Origin: Branchiostoma lanceolatum
Taxonomy: Eukaryota > Chordata > Leptocardii > Amphioxiformes > Branchiostomatidae
DNA: 64,000 bases
NCBI RefSeq assembly: GCF_035083965.1
Contig: NC_089735.1
Location: 10,008,001-10,072,000, forward strand
Direction: 5' to 3'
Shown: one piece after another, positions 35,987-49,100 of the stretch
Layout: each line of letters begins with the position of its first letter
How positions within the stretch are numbered: position 1 is the first letter of the stretch
Made by a program: the position numbers and the translations under genes
The notes under the pieces: model-generated
Database searches by the model: none
Told to the model about the DNA's origin: nothing
The model's input: only the letters and a program-made list of their open reading frames with translations

Positions 35987-38900
35987 ATGTCGGCCGCAGC
36001 TTCGAGGTTATTCAACACGATCGGACGGATCGGTTTTGGGATCGCTGTAGTCGGCGGCGTGGTCAACACAGCCTTGTATAACGGTAAGAATACTACTTAA
36101 ACAGATTGTGTATCTTTTAAACGCGTGCATATGTATACTATTGAAACAAATTGCATTTAATGGTGCTTGTGCAACATTGTAACATTTTGGTGTGGGGAGG
36201 GGGGCATGATTTTTCCCCTTGCATCATATCGCCTTGCTCTTGCATGTGTCAGAATTCATTGTTCAACTTCAATTCATTGTAGTGTAGATGTTGAACGTTA
36301 GACAATTCCGCTACACTTGTAATAATTTTGAGTATCACGTTGTGATTATAGAAATTTTCCATCTATTAATAACTTACTGGTACTCATCTTCGATATTCTA
36401 CTGTGTTATATAATTTTCTACAGTTGATGCTGGCCATCGCGCGGTCATCTTTGACCGCTTCACCGGAGTGAAAGAGACTGTGAGCGGAGAGGGGACACAC
36501 TTCCTGATCCCCTGGGTACAGAGGCCGATCATCTTCGACTGCAGGGCCAGACCTCGCAACATTCCTGTCATCACAGGAAGCAAAGGTAACGCATTTACTG
36601 AGAGAAAGCCTGGGTACCAGGCCACCACGCTACAGTCGCTAATCCTTGGTTTGGGGGAGCAAATTTGCCCTGCCACCAAAGGTAGCACATGGCCCCTAAT
36701 TATCTCTTGCACTCGATAGATTTAGACTTGAGAGATCGGCTGCCAAAGAGACCGGGTGCCAACTCTACATATGTATATTGCATATGACATGCTACCCCAG
36801 CCAAAAGGAGTTAATATCATCCAGTGCAAAGAGTCTGGTATCCAGGCTAGTTCAAGTACTGTAATTCACATTATCTTCACAGTAGCAAAATTTCACGGTG
36901 GAAGAAGAATGGACATTTTCACTGAATTTTAACTTCACGATGGTGCCAAGTGATTGGAATCATAAATAATTACAACCGGTTTTTTTCATGGTGATGATAA
37001 GTTCACGGTACATAGGTGACCATGAAAACAGTGAACATAAAGTTACAGTGAAAGAAACAAGAATTACAGTAGTTGATGTACATGTAGGGATCTTTCTAAA
37101 GAGAGGAAGAGGGGTGCCATTGTGTCCCCTTACCCAGGGGAGCTGACCTTCTCTACAAATCCTAAATTTTAAATTAGACAGGGATGCTGCTAGGTCAAAT
37201 GTGTTCCCACACCACAGTGGTCCCAAAAGTACTTTGCATTCTTCAAGCAATATCCTTTATCTATTGATGAATCTTTAGGATGGTCCCTTCAGTTAACTCT
37301 GTAACTGATTTCCAAGGGAGCCCTTTTCCAAAACTAACAGACGGATGCCATAGGCGCCTTATCCTTGAATACAAAAGATAAACATAAAGCCAGCGTCACA
37401 CATTTGGAGAATACCAAATACAACAAGTCTGTGAGCTCTAAAGAAAATCTCAGCAGCAATATAGCTGGTGATCTCTGGCAGTTTTAAGAGATCAGCCAAT
37501 ATTTTCAGTTCATCAGGACCCATTCAATGTTACTGATACTAGTGATAGGTTAGATTTTCAGGTGAAAGATTCACTCTACTGTCTGTGGCGATTTTGAAAT
37601 TCTGCAACCTTTTGTATTTTTCTTCATGAGAAATCATAATTTTTTTTCAGATCTCCAGAATGTGAACATTACCCTGCGAATCCTGTTCCGACCGGTGGCA
37701 GCCTCCCTGCCCAAGTTGTACATGAGTCTGGGAACAGACTACGACGAGAGAGTGCTACCTTCCATTACTAATGAAGTTCTGAAGGCTGTAGTCGTAAGTA
37801 CATGTAGAATACTATAATCTCTTTAAGGTTAAGTTCTTTTTATGTGTGGTGGCATTGTGATTTGTGTTGTTGATTAAAAATCTAAGGGTTTTGGGTTCGA
37901 AGCTTTAAAGAAAAAGCAATCCCAATTTTGTGCCCTTGAGAGAGGCATTTTACACCAATTTTCTCACTTCATGCAGGTGAAAATGAGCACCTAGCTTTGA
38001 ACAAGAATGTTCTCTCGGAAGGGACGTTAAGTTGGGTCCGGGGGGAAGGGGGTCGGAGGGGGAGGATGAAGAGAACCACACCTTGAACATGTTAAAGAAC
38101 CCACCACACTTAAGAGTGTGTGTGGATGAAACCTATCGGTATCAGTCCGGTCTTTATTTCCCATTTGGAATTGTTAGCAGCCACTTTTAGATGAAAAGCA
38201 CATTGATATTTAACCTCACATGTATGCCTTTGATAGCCCTAGTGATGATACTCCTGCATTATACTACAAATAGGGATGGCTGATCAGTAGCCATTTTCTC
38301 ATTACCTGCAGGGAGAAGATTGCCAGAGTTTACCATGCTCTATTGGATGCCCCATTCCATGTCGAGCTTCCATGCCTCTGTACACTAAGTTAAAACCCTC
38401 CCCACACCCTTCTGCCTATAGGGCAGTGTCCATCTCCATTTCTAAAACCTTGAACCCACAACCATCCAAATGCAAATTAAGCACTCTACGGTCTAACCTC
38501 TAGATATTTGCACTGGTACAAGCTAAACTGTACACAGAATAAATGTACGCTTTCTGTTTCTTTATGGTCCTGTATGATTGTTTCGCAGGCCCAGTTTGAT
38601 GCCAGTGAGTTGATCACACAGAGAGAGTTGGTATCCCAGAAAGTATCGGAGGATCTCATGGAGCGGGCTGCACAGTTTGGACTCATCCTGGACGACATTT
38701 CACTTGTAAGTTGTTAAAGATCGCCAATCAAAATGTGAATCCTCAATGTTGGTAAGATGGAATCTCTATCTAGTGTACAGAGAATCTTTTACAAATTTTG
38801 TGGTCTATATTGAAATTTAAGCTCTTAAGAGATGAAACAACATGTTGCTTTTGTGTTGAAGGCCAGCTTTTAAATTGTATGTAATTTGTAAAGATATTTT

Positions 38901-40654
38901 ATTGTCAATTTCATGTATTGTCAAGTGCAATGCTATGTTGGCTGCTAACTAACTGATATTCAAAAATGAAAATTAAACGTAAAGGAAAACATCAATTATA
39001 GAAAACAATGTTCAGTGATTTGAATTCAGTTCTCAAACTCTTGGAATTAGGCTGCATAGTTTTGAACGATGCAACTTGCTTCAGTCATTGCGTTTGACTT
39101 TTGTAAAGTCTCAAAAATCGTCTCTGCTTTTCCATTACTACATAGAGGTATATACTACATGCATAATACAGAAATAGTATACATGTAGCCTTACCCAGCA
39201 TTGCAATGAAATGAAATGTTTATGTTAACGGAGTGTTTTGCCATCAGACACATCTGACCTTTGGCCGAGAGTTTACCTCCGCGGTTGAACAGAAACAGGT
39301 GGCACAGCAGGAAGCAGAAAGGGCGCGGTTTGTCGTAGAAAAGGTAAGGATATGTGTATGTCCGTTTTTCCTCTGCGGATGTAACACAAGTGTTTCACGT
39401 TTCCCTCCCGATATTAGACCCATTTGACGTTTGGCCGAGAGTTCACCATTGCTGTTGAGGCCAAGCAGGTTGCCCAACAGGATGCAGAGAAGGCTAGATT
39501 TGTAGTAGAAAAGGTTTGTGCATTAAACATGTAAATATCATTGTACTTGTACTATCATTGCATTTCTGCTTGACTGTCCATGCATCCCTCGTACTAAGGA
39601 ATGCTCTGAGCCCATTTTTAGAGAGGGCGACCCAGAAAAGTCAAGTTACCTATTTTTTTGAGAAATGTTCCTATACAAAAATGCTGCAAAGTTCTTGTCC
39701 TAAACCAAAAAAGACACAACAAATTGTTATTGTTAACATGATTTTAGCGAAACACATTCCTGAAATCATATAGAATTATTGCTCTCGCGAGCAGTTATGA
39801 GAGTAATGAAATGGATTACCCTCTAGATAAAAAATATTTGGGATGCATCATTGACTAGCAGATTTGCTGATGTACATGTTGCCATGTGTTGTTGTCTTCC
39901 ACCAATGTTTTGGGAGGCTGAATATCCAAGAATTGCAAACATTTAGGGGAAGAAGGCAGGAAAAGTTGATAATAGTTTCATATTCTTCTTTCTTACTTGT
40001 AGGTGGGTGGAGTTGTGACAAGGAAAAATAAGCAAGGAGGAACTTGTTATAGTCACTTATACTTGGGAATCAATTTATCTAGTTCTGTTTTCTTTAACCA
40101 AGGTGACTAAACACTGCTTTTCAGGTCCTTTCTTAATAAATTCAATCATAAATCTTTTATGTGAAATTCAATGAAGGAATATTTCTTCAAATCAGATACT
40201 GCTCTCATTTTCATGTAGCTTCAATGATAACTACATGTAGCACTGTACTCATCATTTGTACTTGTTCATTTGTTTTTCTTGTAGAGTATGACAACCTTCG
40301 AGTCTCTGCTTTTTAAAGAAGAACCTTTTTTCCAGTTTGTTTGAGAGAGAAAAAACAAGGACTATGTCTTTAGTACCTAAAGGATAATTTACAGCTATTT
40401 CCATGGATGAATTAATCGAACAACAAAATTTTTTCCAGGCTGAGCAACAGAAGATCGCCGCCATTATCATCGCGGAAGGCGACTCCAAAGCTGCGGAACT
40501 TCTGGCGACAGAGTTCCACAAGGCTGGCGATGGTCTGATCGAACTGCGTAGGCTGGAGGCTGCGGAAGACATCGCCCTACAGCTCTCCCGGTCACGCAAC
40601 GTCGCGTACCTTCCTCCCGGACAGAACACCCTCCTGTCCCTACCCACAAATTAA
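35987..40654 (+). CDS. PHB1: prohibitin 1
   Basis: Exons 35987-36083, 36424-36585, 37651-37793, 38589-38705, one of 39248-39343 or 39418-39513, and 40439-40654 give 276 residues, against 272 in human. The N-terminal hydrophobic anchor ([15 protein letters not shown]) is followed by the SPFH/band-7 domain ([82 protein letters not shown]), then the coiled-coil ([20 protein letters not shown]) and the conserved tail ([24 protein letters not shown]). Prohibitin 1 assembles with prohibitin 2 into ring complexes in the mitochondrial inner membrane that hold m-AAA protease and organise cristae; it also has reported nuclear roles. Exon 5 exists in two in-phase versions (see separate entry). A splice donor 2 nt after the stop (AAG/gtgaac) and an acceptor at 41037 suggest a 3' UTR intron. 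Possible poly(A) signals: 41222-41227 and 41710-41715. Confidence 0.96.
36875..37090. repeat. diverged copy of the TACTGTAA/GCGGTGG dispersed repeat in PHB1 intron 2
   Basis: Shows AATTTCACGGTGG, TTTTAACTTCACGATGG and, inverted, GTGAACATAAAGTTACAGTGA, a decayed version of the words at 22964-23174. Confidence 0.4.
37865..38165 (+). repeat. tRNA-derived SINE-like segment in PHB1 intron 3
   Basis: Contains a B-box-like GGGTTCGAAGC after AATCTAAGGGTTTT, then a body with TGTGCCCTTGAGAGAGGCAT, CAGGTGAAAATGAG and AAAGAACCCACCAC. The same body words recur at 43395-43680 and 57505-57990. Confidence 0.5.
39248..39343 (+). other. PHB1: PHB1 exon 5a (alternative exon)
   Basis: 96 nt, phase 0 to 0, acceptor CATCAG, donor gtaagg. 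Encodes [20 protein letters not shown] and ends [11 protein letters not shown]. It completes the prohibitin coiled-coil when joined to exon 6. Confidence 0.85.
39418..39513 (+). other. PHB1: PHB1 exon 5b (alternative exon)
   Basis: 96 nt, phase 0 to 0, acceptor ATATTAG, donor gtttgt (weaker than that of 5a). Encodes [20 protein letters not shown] and ends [11 protein letters not shown]. It differs from 5a at four residues (S/I, Q/A, E/D, R/K) but at 23 of 96 bases by my count, mostly silent, so both copies look constrained. The spacer between the exons is only 74 nt (39344-39417). Confidence 0.85.
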
Positions 40655-41221
40655 GGTGAACTTTTTTGCATTTAAGTGACATTTGCATACGATCATTTGG
40701 CATAGTAAACCGTTTTTTTCCAGTAAGAAGTACTAGTGTTGATTCCTTTTGTCAGTCCTTTAAAGTGACGCTGAAGATGAGTGTCTCTCGATACGTCTGG
40801 AAAGAAACCTTGAATTTTATTGTCATAGAGTTTGAATTGCCTTTTTATAAAGGTGACATTATTTCTTAGTATCCAGTATCTTCCTGATATAAATGTAGTT
40901 TGCCTGTTAAATTACACTTTTGTAAATGTGGGAATATCATCTCAAATCTGTTTTCATTGATTTTGTTTTGATATATTCATAGTAAAATAATGTTTTTGAG
41001 AAGTGTTTTGACTGAAATATTGTCCTTTCTTTTACAGATATATGATATACAGGGATACTTGCTGTGACTTTTCAAGTGGAGCAGCATCACTGATAAATGG
41101 ATTCCCCTATGTCATTGTTAATTGGCTTGTCATATTTGATAACACTCATAAAAACTTATGTAGAAAATGGCCAAAAAATAATGGTTAATTCCATTAATGC
41201 AGAGTTTCTTGACCTTGGTAA

Positions 41222-41227
41222 AATAAA
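41222..41227 (+). terminator. candidate poly(A) signal, PHB1
   Basis: AATAAA downstream of the putative 3' UTR exon that starts at 41038. A second AATAAA sits at 41710-41715; either could be used. Confidence 0.35.
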
Positions 41228-41976
41228 TGTATGTAGTAGTACAGACTGAGCTTTGTTGATCATAGAATGATACATCATCAAGATTTCGATTCTTTTGTAA
41301 CTTAGGTCATGTACAGACTTATTCATAGTCCTTTGACAATTAAATGTTGCCATTCAAAACAGTGTAGGAACTCGGGGCTTTCTCATTTCCAAAGTTTACA
41401 TTTTTGGAAGCGAGGAAAAGAGGATATGTAACTGCAAGATAAACAAAGTTAGGGAGAAAGAGATTGTACCTGAATCAAGGAGTAGCTGAGAAATGGGAAA
41501 AAGAGGAGAATGGCAGAAAGTTCTTTGCTTATTCTTTTGAATGCACAGTACAGTGGTTTGTAAAATGTTGTAAAATCATGATTGTGTGCTTCAATTGAAA
41601 AGCTGGAATGGATAGTTTGTTAATTTCACTCCATGGTGATAACAAACTTGAAACCTATGACAGTTTGTTTCTTGTTCCTGTCATGTGAAATTGTCACAAA
41701 AGGTTGTGTAATAAACGAAGGACAAATTTGTGAACAAAATTGTGTCTTTGGTTATATATACTTAGTTCTGACAGATGCCTAACCTTCGACAATCTAAAAG
41801 ACTACATGTAGTTAATATAATGTTGGGAAAAGCCATTAACTATACCATAACACATATAATTAATTAACCTTTTTTGATTTATCATTTTTTTATCACACAG
41901 ACTTGTAATCTGTCGCACATAACCACACTTCTGAAGCAAAGTACAACTGCGATGAAATTGTTCTGAGTGGTTGCTC

Positions 41977-41982
41977 TTTATT
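41977..41982 (-). terminator. candidate poly(A) signal, CHERP
   Basis: TTTATT on plus (AATAAA on minus), about 620 bp past the alternative terminal exon of CHERP. It lies 260 bp from the farther PHB1 signal, consistent with convergent genes. Confidence 0.3.
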
Positions 41983-42670
41983 TGTACAAGAGATGACAGC
42001 TTTTAAAGAACAGAACATAACAGTTAAAGATGGTGATGACAAATTTCACTCCACATGTTGATTACTACTGATACTGCCAGGTCTGTGGTCTAAATTCAAA
42101 ACTAGAAGGTCTAGAGAAAGTTACTTAACATTCTGTAGTTGTACTTAAGCCCTACAATGAATATACTGTACTGTTACATATGTCTGACTACTTGTTACCT
42201 TTCTAACAACAGAGTTATGGTTTACATTTGAATACTTACTTGTATAAAGTAAGCTTTAAGAAAAAGGTCCTTGGGTTAAGAATATATCCAGAAACAAACA
42301 AAGTACAACTGAAAGATTGTAGTTTTAATATCGATGATCAAAAGCTTCATTTGAATAAGTGGTTGGAAGAAAATCTTCGAGTTCAAGTTATTACTTAGAT
42401 GAAGGAAAACCTTGCTTTTCCACTTATATATTTTGTACCTTAGGATAACAAGCATTTTTAACCATAGCAGGTCATAGTGTAGAAATAGTTCAAGTCAACA
42501 TAACCAATAAGTAAACCGGACCAGGTATATTATCTGAGCATCATCATCATCATCTGAGCACATCAGTTGTAGAATACAAATTATACATATCCTGGAGGGT
42601 GGTCAGGTCCTGGAACAGAAAGGGATATGCATTAATTATTTCAAAAATTATAATAATATGAACTGTAATA

Positions 42671-43003
42671 CAGGGCTCAAAATAGTGGGTGCATGTGCAC
42701 CTGTGTGCACCAAAAATTGGAGCTGTGCATCTAATTTTTGACTGTGGGTGCACTGGTGCGCCTAGATATTTTTGTACGTTACAGGCTAAAGGTATACTAT
42801 TGTACGCTAGTATACATAATGTTCTTGAAATGTAAGTATCAGAAAGGCAAAATAACCTTTCGTCATACCTTAAACTTTGGAATTCTGTTTTGCTAACATT
42901 AAACTTGATTTTATGTGGTGCACCCAAAATTCTTTCTGTGCACCTAATTTTTTTGGTTGGGTGCACCAGTGCACCTATTCTCAAAAATGAATTTCGAGCT
43001 CTG
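42671..43003. mobile_element. MITE with CAGGGCTC-type terminal inverted repeats
   Basis: Begins CAGGGCTCAAAAT and ends with the inverse of CAGAGCTCGAAAT; TAATA flanks both sides (42666-42670 and 43004-43008). The interior holds two inverted GTGGGTGCA/TGCACC blocks. The ends resemble hAT-like non-autonomous elements, but the matching flank is 5 bp, not 8, so the superfamily is uncertain. It sits downstream of the main CHERP stop, inside the putative last intron. Confidence 0.6.
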
Positions 43004-43184
43004 TAATATCATATAATTATAATCGTACTTGTACTCAAATTTAATACAGATACATGTTACTAAGGACACTAACATGCATGACTGCTATTTGTTGTTCATC
43101 TTGAATTTTTTCTTTCACAAAGAATTTCTATTACTTTATTCTGTGTCCAAGAATTCCTTTCAAGAAGTCAAAGATATGAAGGAC

Positions 43185-46100
43185 TTACGCCCCTCCTTCC
43201 CCTCTGGCCTTCATCCTCTCCACGAATGACTGGCTCTTGCTCTTGCGGAAGTTCTCGAAGGGGTCGTTGACTGTCACCCCCACCCCTTTGAACATGTCCG
43301 TCCTGTCACGGACATCACCCCCTCGGATGGGCTCCTGAATCCCTTGTTCTGTAGCACCAAGGCCAGCTCCCGACCAACCTGTAACGCAAAACATGGTAGC
43401 CTTGTGGTTAGGGTTGTTGACAATCTAAAGGTTCAGGATTTGAATCTACAGTAGATCTCTGGCAGGTCCCAATGTTGTGCCCGTTGGAAACACGCTTTAC
43501 ATCTAAATTTGTATATGTATTTCATCACTCGACACAGTGAAAATAAGTAGTACCTGGCTTCGGTTACAGACGTCCTCTCGGACGGGACATAAAGCAGAGG
43601 CCTTGTGGTTGAAGATAGTAACACTTCAGGTATTTTAAAGAACCCACCACGCTTACCAATCAGAGTGGAGGTCCCTATTGGTGCGAGATGGTGAAATCTT
43701 TCTGTTTTGTTTTGCCCAGCTTGTTTTTGCAGTACAAACTGGTGTCTTATGCCTAAAGGTGGTTTACTGGTTATGCACTGAAAGAAAAAAGAAGACTGAT
43801 GTATTTACCCATTTTTGTAAGCAGCTGGTGACCTTTGTTGGCAGAACTAATCTTGGTGTCCATGGTAGCTGATTCATAGAACGGCATGGAGCTGTAGATA
43901 TAACACATAAGAGAATCAACAACAATCTCATTTCACACACATTCCAAGTCTATGACTCTGGATATTTGTTCTGTTACCTGTAATTGTAAAATTGCATGCT
44001 GTTATTTATGTTCTGCAATCTTAAATGGAGGCTGACTTGTACATCTAGATAACTGCACACTAGTACTGCTTAATTAGGATTCATAAAGCAACGCCTGAAT
44101 CTATAGCATGCAAAATCGCAAGTTTTTCACAGCATCTTCTGCACTCTCCTGTGAATGGGGCGTTTAACCCTCAACCTGCCAAGGTAGCCTTTAGGCACCA
44201 AAGTTGTGTTGTTCATAGGGTTAGGCAGCAGGGAGAAGGTAGCAGCTGCTCTTGAACCCAGCAACTAAATAGCATTTCTACATGCAAGAGTCACTATAAA
44301 ATGTATCAGCTTTTGTTATCACATACTTAGGCCACACTGATTTAATTTCTTGGTTAACGGATTTTTAAAAAAAATGCTAAACTCCAAAATGAAAACAGAA
44401 TCTCAGAGGAAAGTTTGTACTTTGGTGCATACAGTTTCAGGGTGTGAACAGGGTCAGGTGCAAGTTTTCACCCCAGCCTTCTGTTTTCATGATATTTTTT
44501 GTTGCTAAAATTTAAAAAAAAATCCGTTAACCAAGAAATTAAATTGGTGTGGCCTTAGCATCTAAAACTTTACATGTATAAATTAAACTGTAATTCACAT
44601 GTATGGGCATTGAGGTCTGTTTTTAGCTGATGTTCAAATCAAGCACAATGCATTCATGTACGTGTACTGTATGACCACTGTTAAACAGTAGAAGGCATGC
44701 ATACGACATTAAGGTAAACTGTTATCTTACAAGCTGGCTGGAGAAGGACTCCGTGAATGTGACCTTGATCTTGAGCGGGAGGTACGTTGGTAAGGGAGTG
44801 GGGAGTGGGACCCAGCCCTGTATAGAAAGTAGCGGGAATTCTATTAGCCAGTTTAATACAATGGGCATGGCTTAATAAATCAAGGGGTACAAAAATTATG
44901 TACATGTACATAGCAGGGGTGTGTATCGGTACCCAGTACAGTATCACGAAAAACATTTAGGTACAGGTCCAAAATACTGGAACGGCAATATACCAAAAGG
45001 ACTCATGTCATGCAGTGTACCGGCAATAAGGACTGGCACAGCACCAAGAAAATCATTTAGGTACAGGTGAAAAACACGGGAACATCAACATACCGATACT
45101 GTACCTGAATACTCAGTGCACTTACACTGAAGTACATGTGTATAATATAACTTTTTTACTTATTTTGTTGCTAAAACATATTATTCCTACCATAAAAGAT
45201 AAAAATGTAGAACTGGAAAAAGATGAAAACATTGTTTTTGATTTGAGATCCTGTTGAAAGCATGGGTTTTCTACATAAGAAGTTTAAATAAGCACTCTGT
45301 TAAGTGTTTTATTCATGTTTCTGTCATCAATGAAGAACACACTCAGTCTGTAACTTTGCAAAATATGTGTAGTTTAGGTACAGTTTATCTATATTGCTAC
45401 ATTATATGGCTTACACCATTATATCATAAGGAAGTACAGTAGGGATAAAAGTTGACTCTTGAACCACTGTCAGAATAACACCCATGCAGTACTATTGCCT
45501 GAAACACTCTCATGTACAAGTGAAGTACATTAAGGTGTTCATGAATACAAGTTGCACAATGTGACTGACATAGAACTTATCTATGTACTGTAAATGTACT
45601 GTACATGTATTTTTTTCTGGGGAAACTAAGCCAGTGCTGTATCCAGCTTTGAATTTTTCTCAGCCCCACTCGTTCTTTGGTGGGGGGCACCTATTGCAGG
45701 CCTTCATGACTGGTTGTGGCATATTTCAGAGGAAAAGACTCAATTATAGAAAATTAGATTCAATTGGAAGCCAATGTTGTTCATTTTCTTTGTTAAATCT
45801 TTCATTAAGTTCAGCTTTTTTGGACAAATGGGGTGGAATTTTTGTTCGTCCCTACAGGCAAAGTGGCTGGGTCCTGGAGACATCCCTGTACAATTTTGCT
45901 ATGCAAGGATGTAGTAAAAAATCTAGCTTTTTTTTACTGACTCTGCTGATATTTAAAAAAAATCATTATGCAATGTATTCAACTGACCTCTTTCTGCGTG
46001 GACTTGGTGATCTTGAACGTGACCTTGACCTGGAGTAGCTGTCAGAAGAAAACAGGTCAAAATTGATCAGATTCAAAGTAAAACAAAAAAGGTACAATTT

Positions 46101-49100
46101 CATCGGCTGTCAAAACTGACATACATGTACATGTATGAAGCGAAAGGGACACACATTACTAAATAATACAATCATGAATTTAAGAACCACACTTTTAAAC
46201 ATGTTTCTTTCATTGTATGCTACATTCTCCATGTACATTGTTAGAGTTACCTTCGAGATCTGGATCTGGAGTAGGATCTTTCCCTGGACCTGGAGCGAGA
46301 TCTAGAGCGAGATCTGGAGTAGGATCTTCCTCTGGATCTTGAGCGAGAGCGATGCCTTCTTCCTCTAGACCTGGATCTTGACCTGCATTTACGGCAAAGC
46401 AGGACAAGATGTTTTGTTTACACATGTATTTTGGTTTTACTTTTTGACCTTTAGCACACTGGAGTAGCCGTTTGGCACCCCATTCCCTCTTGTTTACAGA
46501 GTTAAGCAGCAGGGAGAAGGTTAACGGTGTTAAGAACATGTACAAGAGATGATCAGAAAACAATTCTATGTTGCAAAACTTTCCAACATTTTGTACAATG
46601 GCAATCAAGCAAGCAGAGTCTTCTTACCTCCTGGGTCGCATCTTTTCCTTCATCTTCATCTGTGAATACCTTCTCTTGGCCTTGAAGAACTCGTACAATC
46701 CATTGTGTTCCCAGCCCTCACTAGAAAAAAAGGCAATGTTTGTCTGAGCTACATCTTTACATTTGTTTATACAATATAAAATATAGTAGGATTCATTTCA
46801 CATGTGTATTTTTGCCATGTTGATCTAGACAAATAAAGATTTGAAAGATGTACAAAATATAGTACACAGGGTGAAGTTTTACAAATAAAGATTGTTATTC
46901 TTCTCTCATTTGTGGGTGGAAATGAAAAATATGTTTATTTAGGTTATGATCGACCACACACGGTCTGTCCTCAATGTACTCGTAGCTAAGTAGAACCATA
47001 TGAGCAGGATGGCCTGAGATCATTCCTGGCCTGCTGTCAACGCGTGCGGACGCGAAACCCTGCCCACCCATAACCATAAACAAAACAAAACAGGTCATAC
47101 ATGTACCATTGTACACTTATAATGTTAGTTGTTTCCCCTGTGGAGAAAAACATATTGTTATCATGTTGATATCAACAAAAAACTATATTTACCCCCAGTC
47201 AGGCGTGATGCTTGCATGTACTATATAGATTAAAGACTTATAAATGTGCCTGATTTTAGCATATGGGTTTACCTGTTGCGTGGTCTGTCGTGCGATGGCG
47301 GACTATAGAAAGCCTCCACTGCTGCTAGTAGTCGGTCACTTGGAGGCATGGGAGGTGGTAAACGTATGTCTTCTGGGTCCAGAGGTCTGTATTCTGTGTC
47401 TTCCAACTAGTAAGGGAAAAAAATAGATAAGATAAAGAGACATTTATAGCTTAAAGCTTTTAGTGATTTTGTAGTGATAACCAGTATTTGGCTGACTAAA
47501 TTGATCCATATTCCCAACTACTTAAAAGAAACCATGAGCTGTTTAAAAGTTATTTCCAAAAATAGTATCATCAGGCTGGTCCATAAATGGATAACATAGT
47601 TCTTTGTTTCACAACCAATGGGATCAAGCATGATGATACAGGCTTAGTCACATTTGGGATTGCATTTTTCACATTGCAGCGCCATCTAGCAGTTGGAGGT
47701 AGAATTACACCCAGTGAGTTTTGCCCAGAGGAAGGTAGAAATCAGCAGGTAAAATCCCTATTGACTATTGTTGTATAATACTGTCATATTCAATAAAAAT
47801 CTACTGTTTCTTTAAAAGTGCTTTTTTTTTTTTTTCTTGTGTTAGAGGAAGATAAAAAAAAACATACCTTGACCAGTGGTGCCATGAGTCCTGCAGGAAG
47901 TTCATAGTAAGGAACAGATGGCATGAGGTGTGCGTCATCCGGTCTCATCACAGGGATGTTAGGAGGGGGGATGTTTGGGGGGGCTGAAGGGCCACCTGGA
48001 CCCCCTGGCCCAGGGGGAGGGATAGGGGGTGGGAAGTTGGGGAACCCTGGAGGGGGTTTACTGAAGTCAGGAGGGGGTGGGAGGGGGTGTCCGTGGTTGT
48101 AGTCTTGGATGTGTGGGGCACGGGGAGGGGGGAAGTTGGGTGGATACTGCTGACCTGCGAAGAGAATAGACCGACATTTAACCATCCGACTGTTTGGCAC
48201 AGAATTTGTGCAATGACATGTATTAGTTATGGGGTTAGGCAACTTCCATGAAAAAGCTGTATTGGCTTCATAAAGGTATGTAGCCATCATTTGCAATCAA
48301 ATATTATTTTGGTTATGTGCACCACCTAGTGATTCACAAAAATACTGCACATGGAACATTCTCCCAAACAAAGTTGAATTTGAACCAGTAAAGGTATATA
48401 CATGGAACTGAATTCAATTATTCAATCAAAATGTTTTGAGACAATGCATTTTAAACATTTTTGAAATTAAGCAGAATGATTTCTTATTGATGTTCTTTTA
48501 CGAAACATAACTTATAAGTCTGATGTTCATTAGAATGATAATCATTATTTTTTGTCTTTTTTCAAAAACTTGAAACTACATGACTATTGTTATCCTTAAA
48601 TAAAATAGAATACACAAGACACTCAGTAGGCCCTATGATGTATAACAGTACACACCATGTTGATAGTCAAATTGCTGTGGTGGTGGATGGTAGGGCTGCC
48701 CCATGTGTGGTACGTTCTGGTAGGTGGGGGGGTTGGGCATCATCTGTCCCTCGGAAGTCGGAAAAGTCCCTACACAAAAGAAAAAAATGATATCTTCATG
48801 CACTGTTAAAGAAATACATGTGCCATACTACTTTTTTTTTACCTTAGCAAGTTATTTTGAAGCAATATTGATATCATAGATAGAAATCAATAACATAATA
48901 AGATGAGCACCTGAATGTGGTGGCATCTGTCCCTGGCTGGTCTCAGTGTAGGGAGCTGACACCTGCACCTGGGACACCTGATGGGGTGTGGGGAATCCAG
49001 ACGTCGCACCTGCTGTGGTCGTACCTGGTGCTTCAGGTGAGAATCACATTCTTAACATTTATGTACATTGTAATTTGTGTAATTACGTTAAAGCAGAATA

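Noticed and set aside
42550-42984. 144-codon minus-strand open frame with an internally repeated GAPVHP-like phrase
   Set aside because: The repeat comes from the MITE's internal inverted GTGCACC blocks; no family match.
45583-46038. 151-codon plus-strand open frame
   Set aside because: Antisense to CHERP RS-domain exon 17 and intron; its end (DLERDLDLE) is the complement of the arginine-serine codons.
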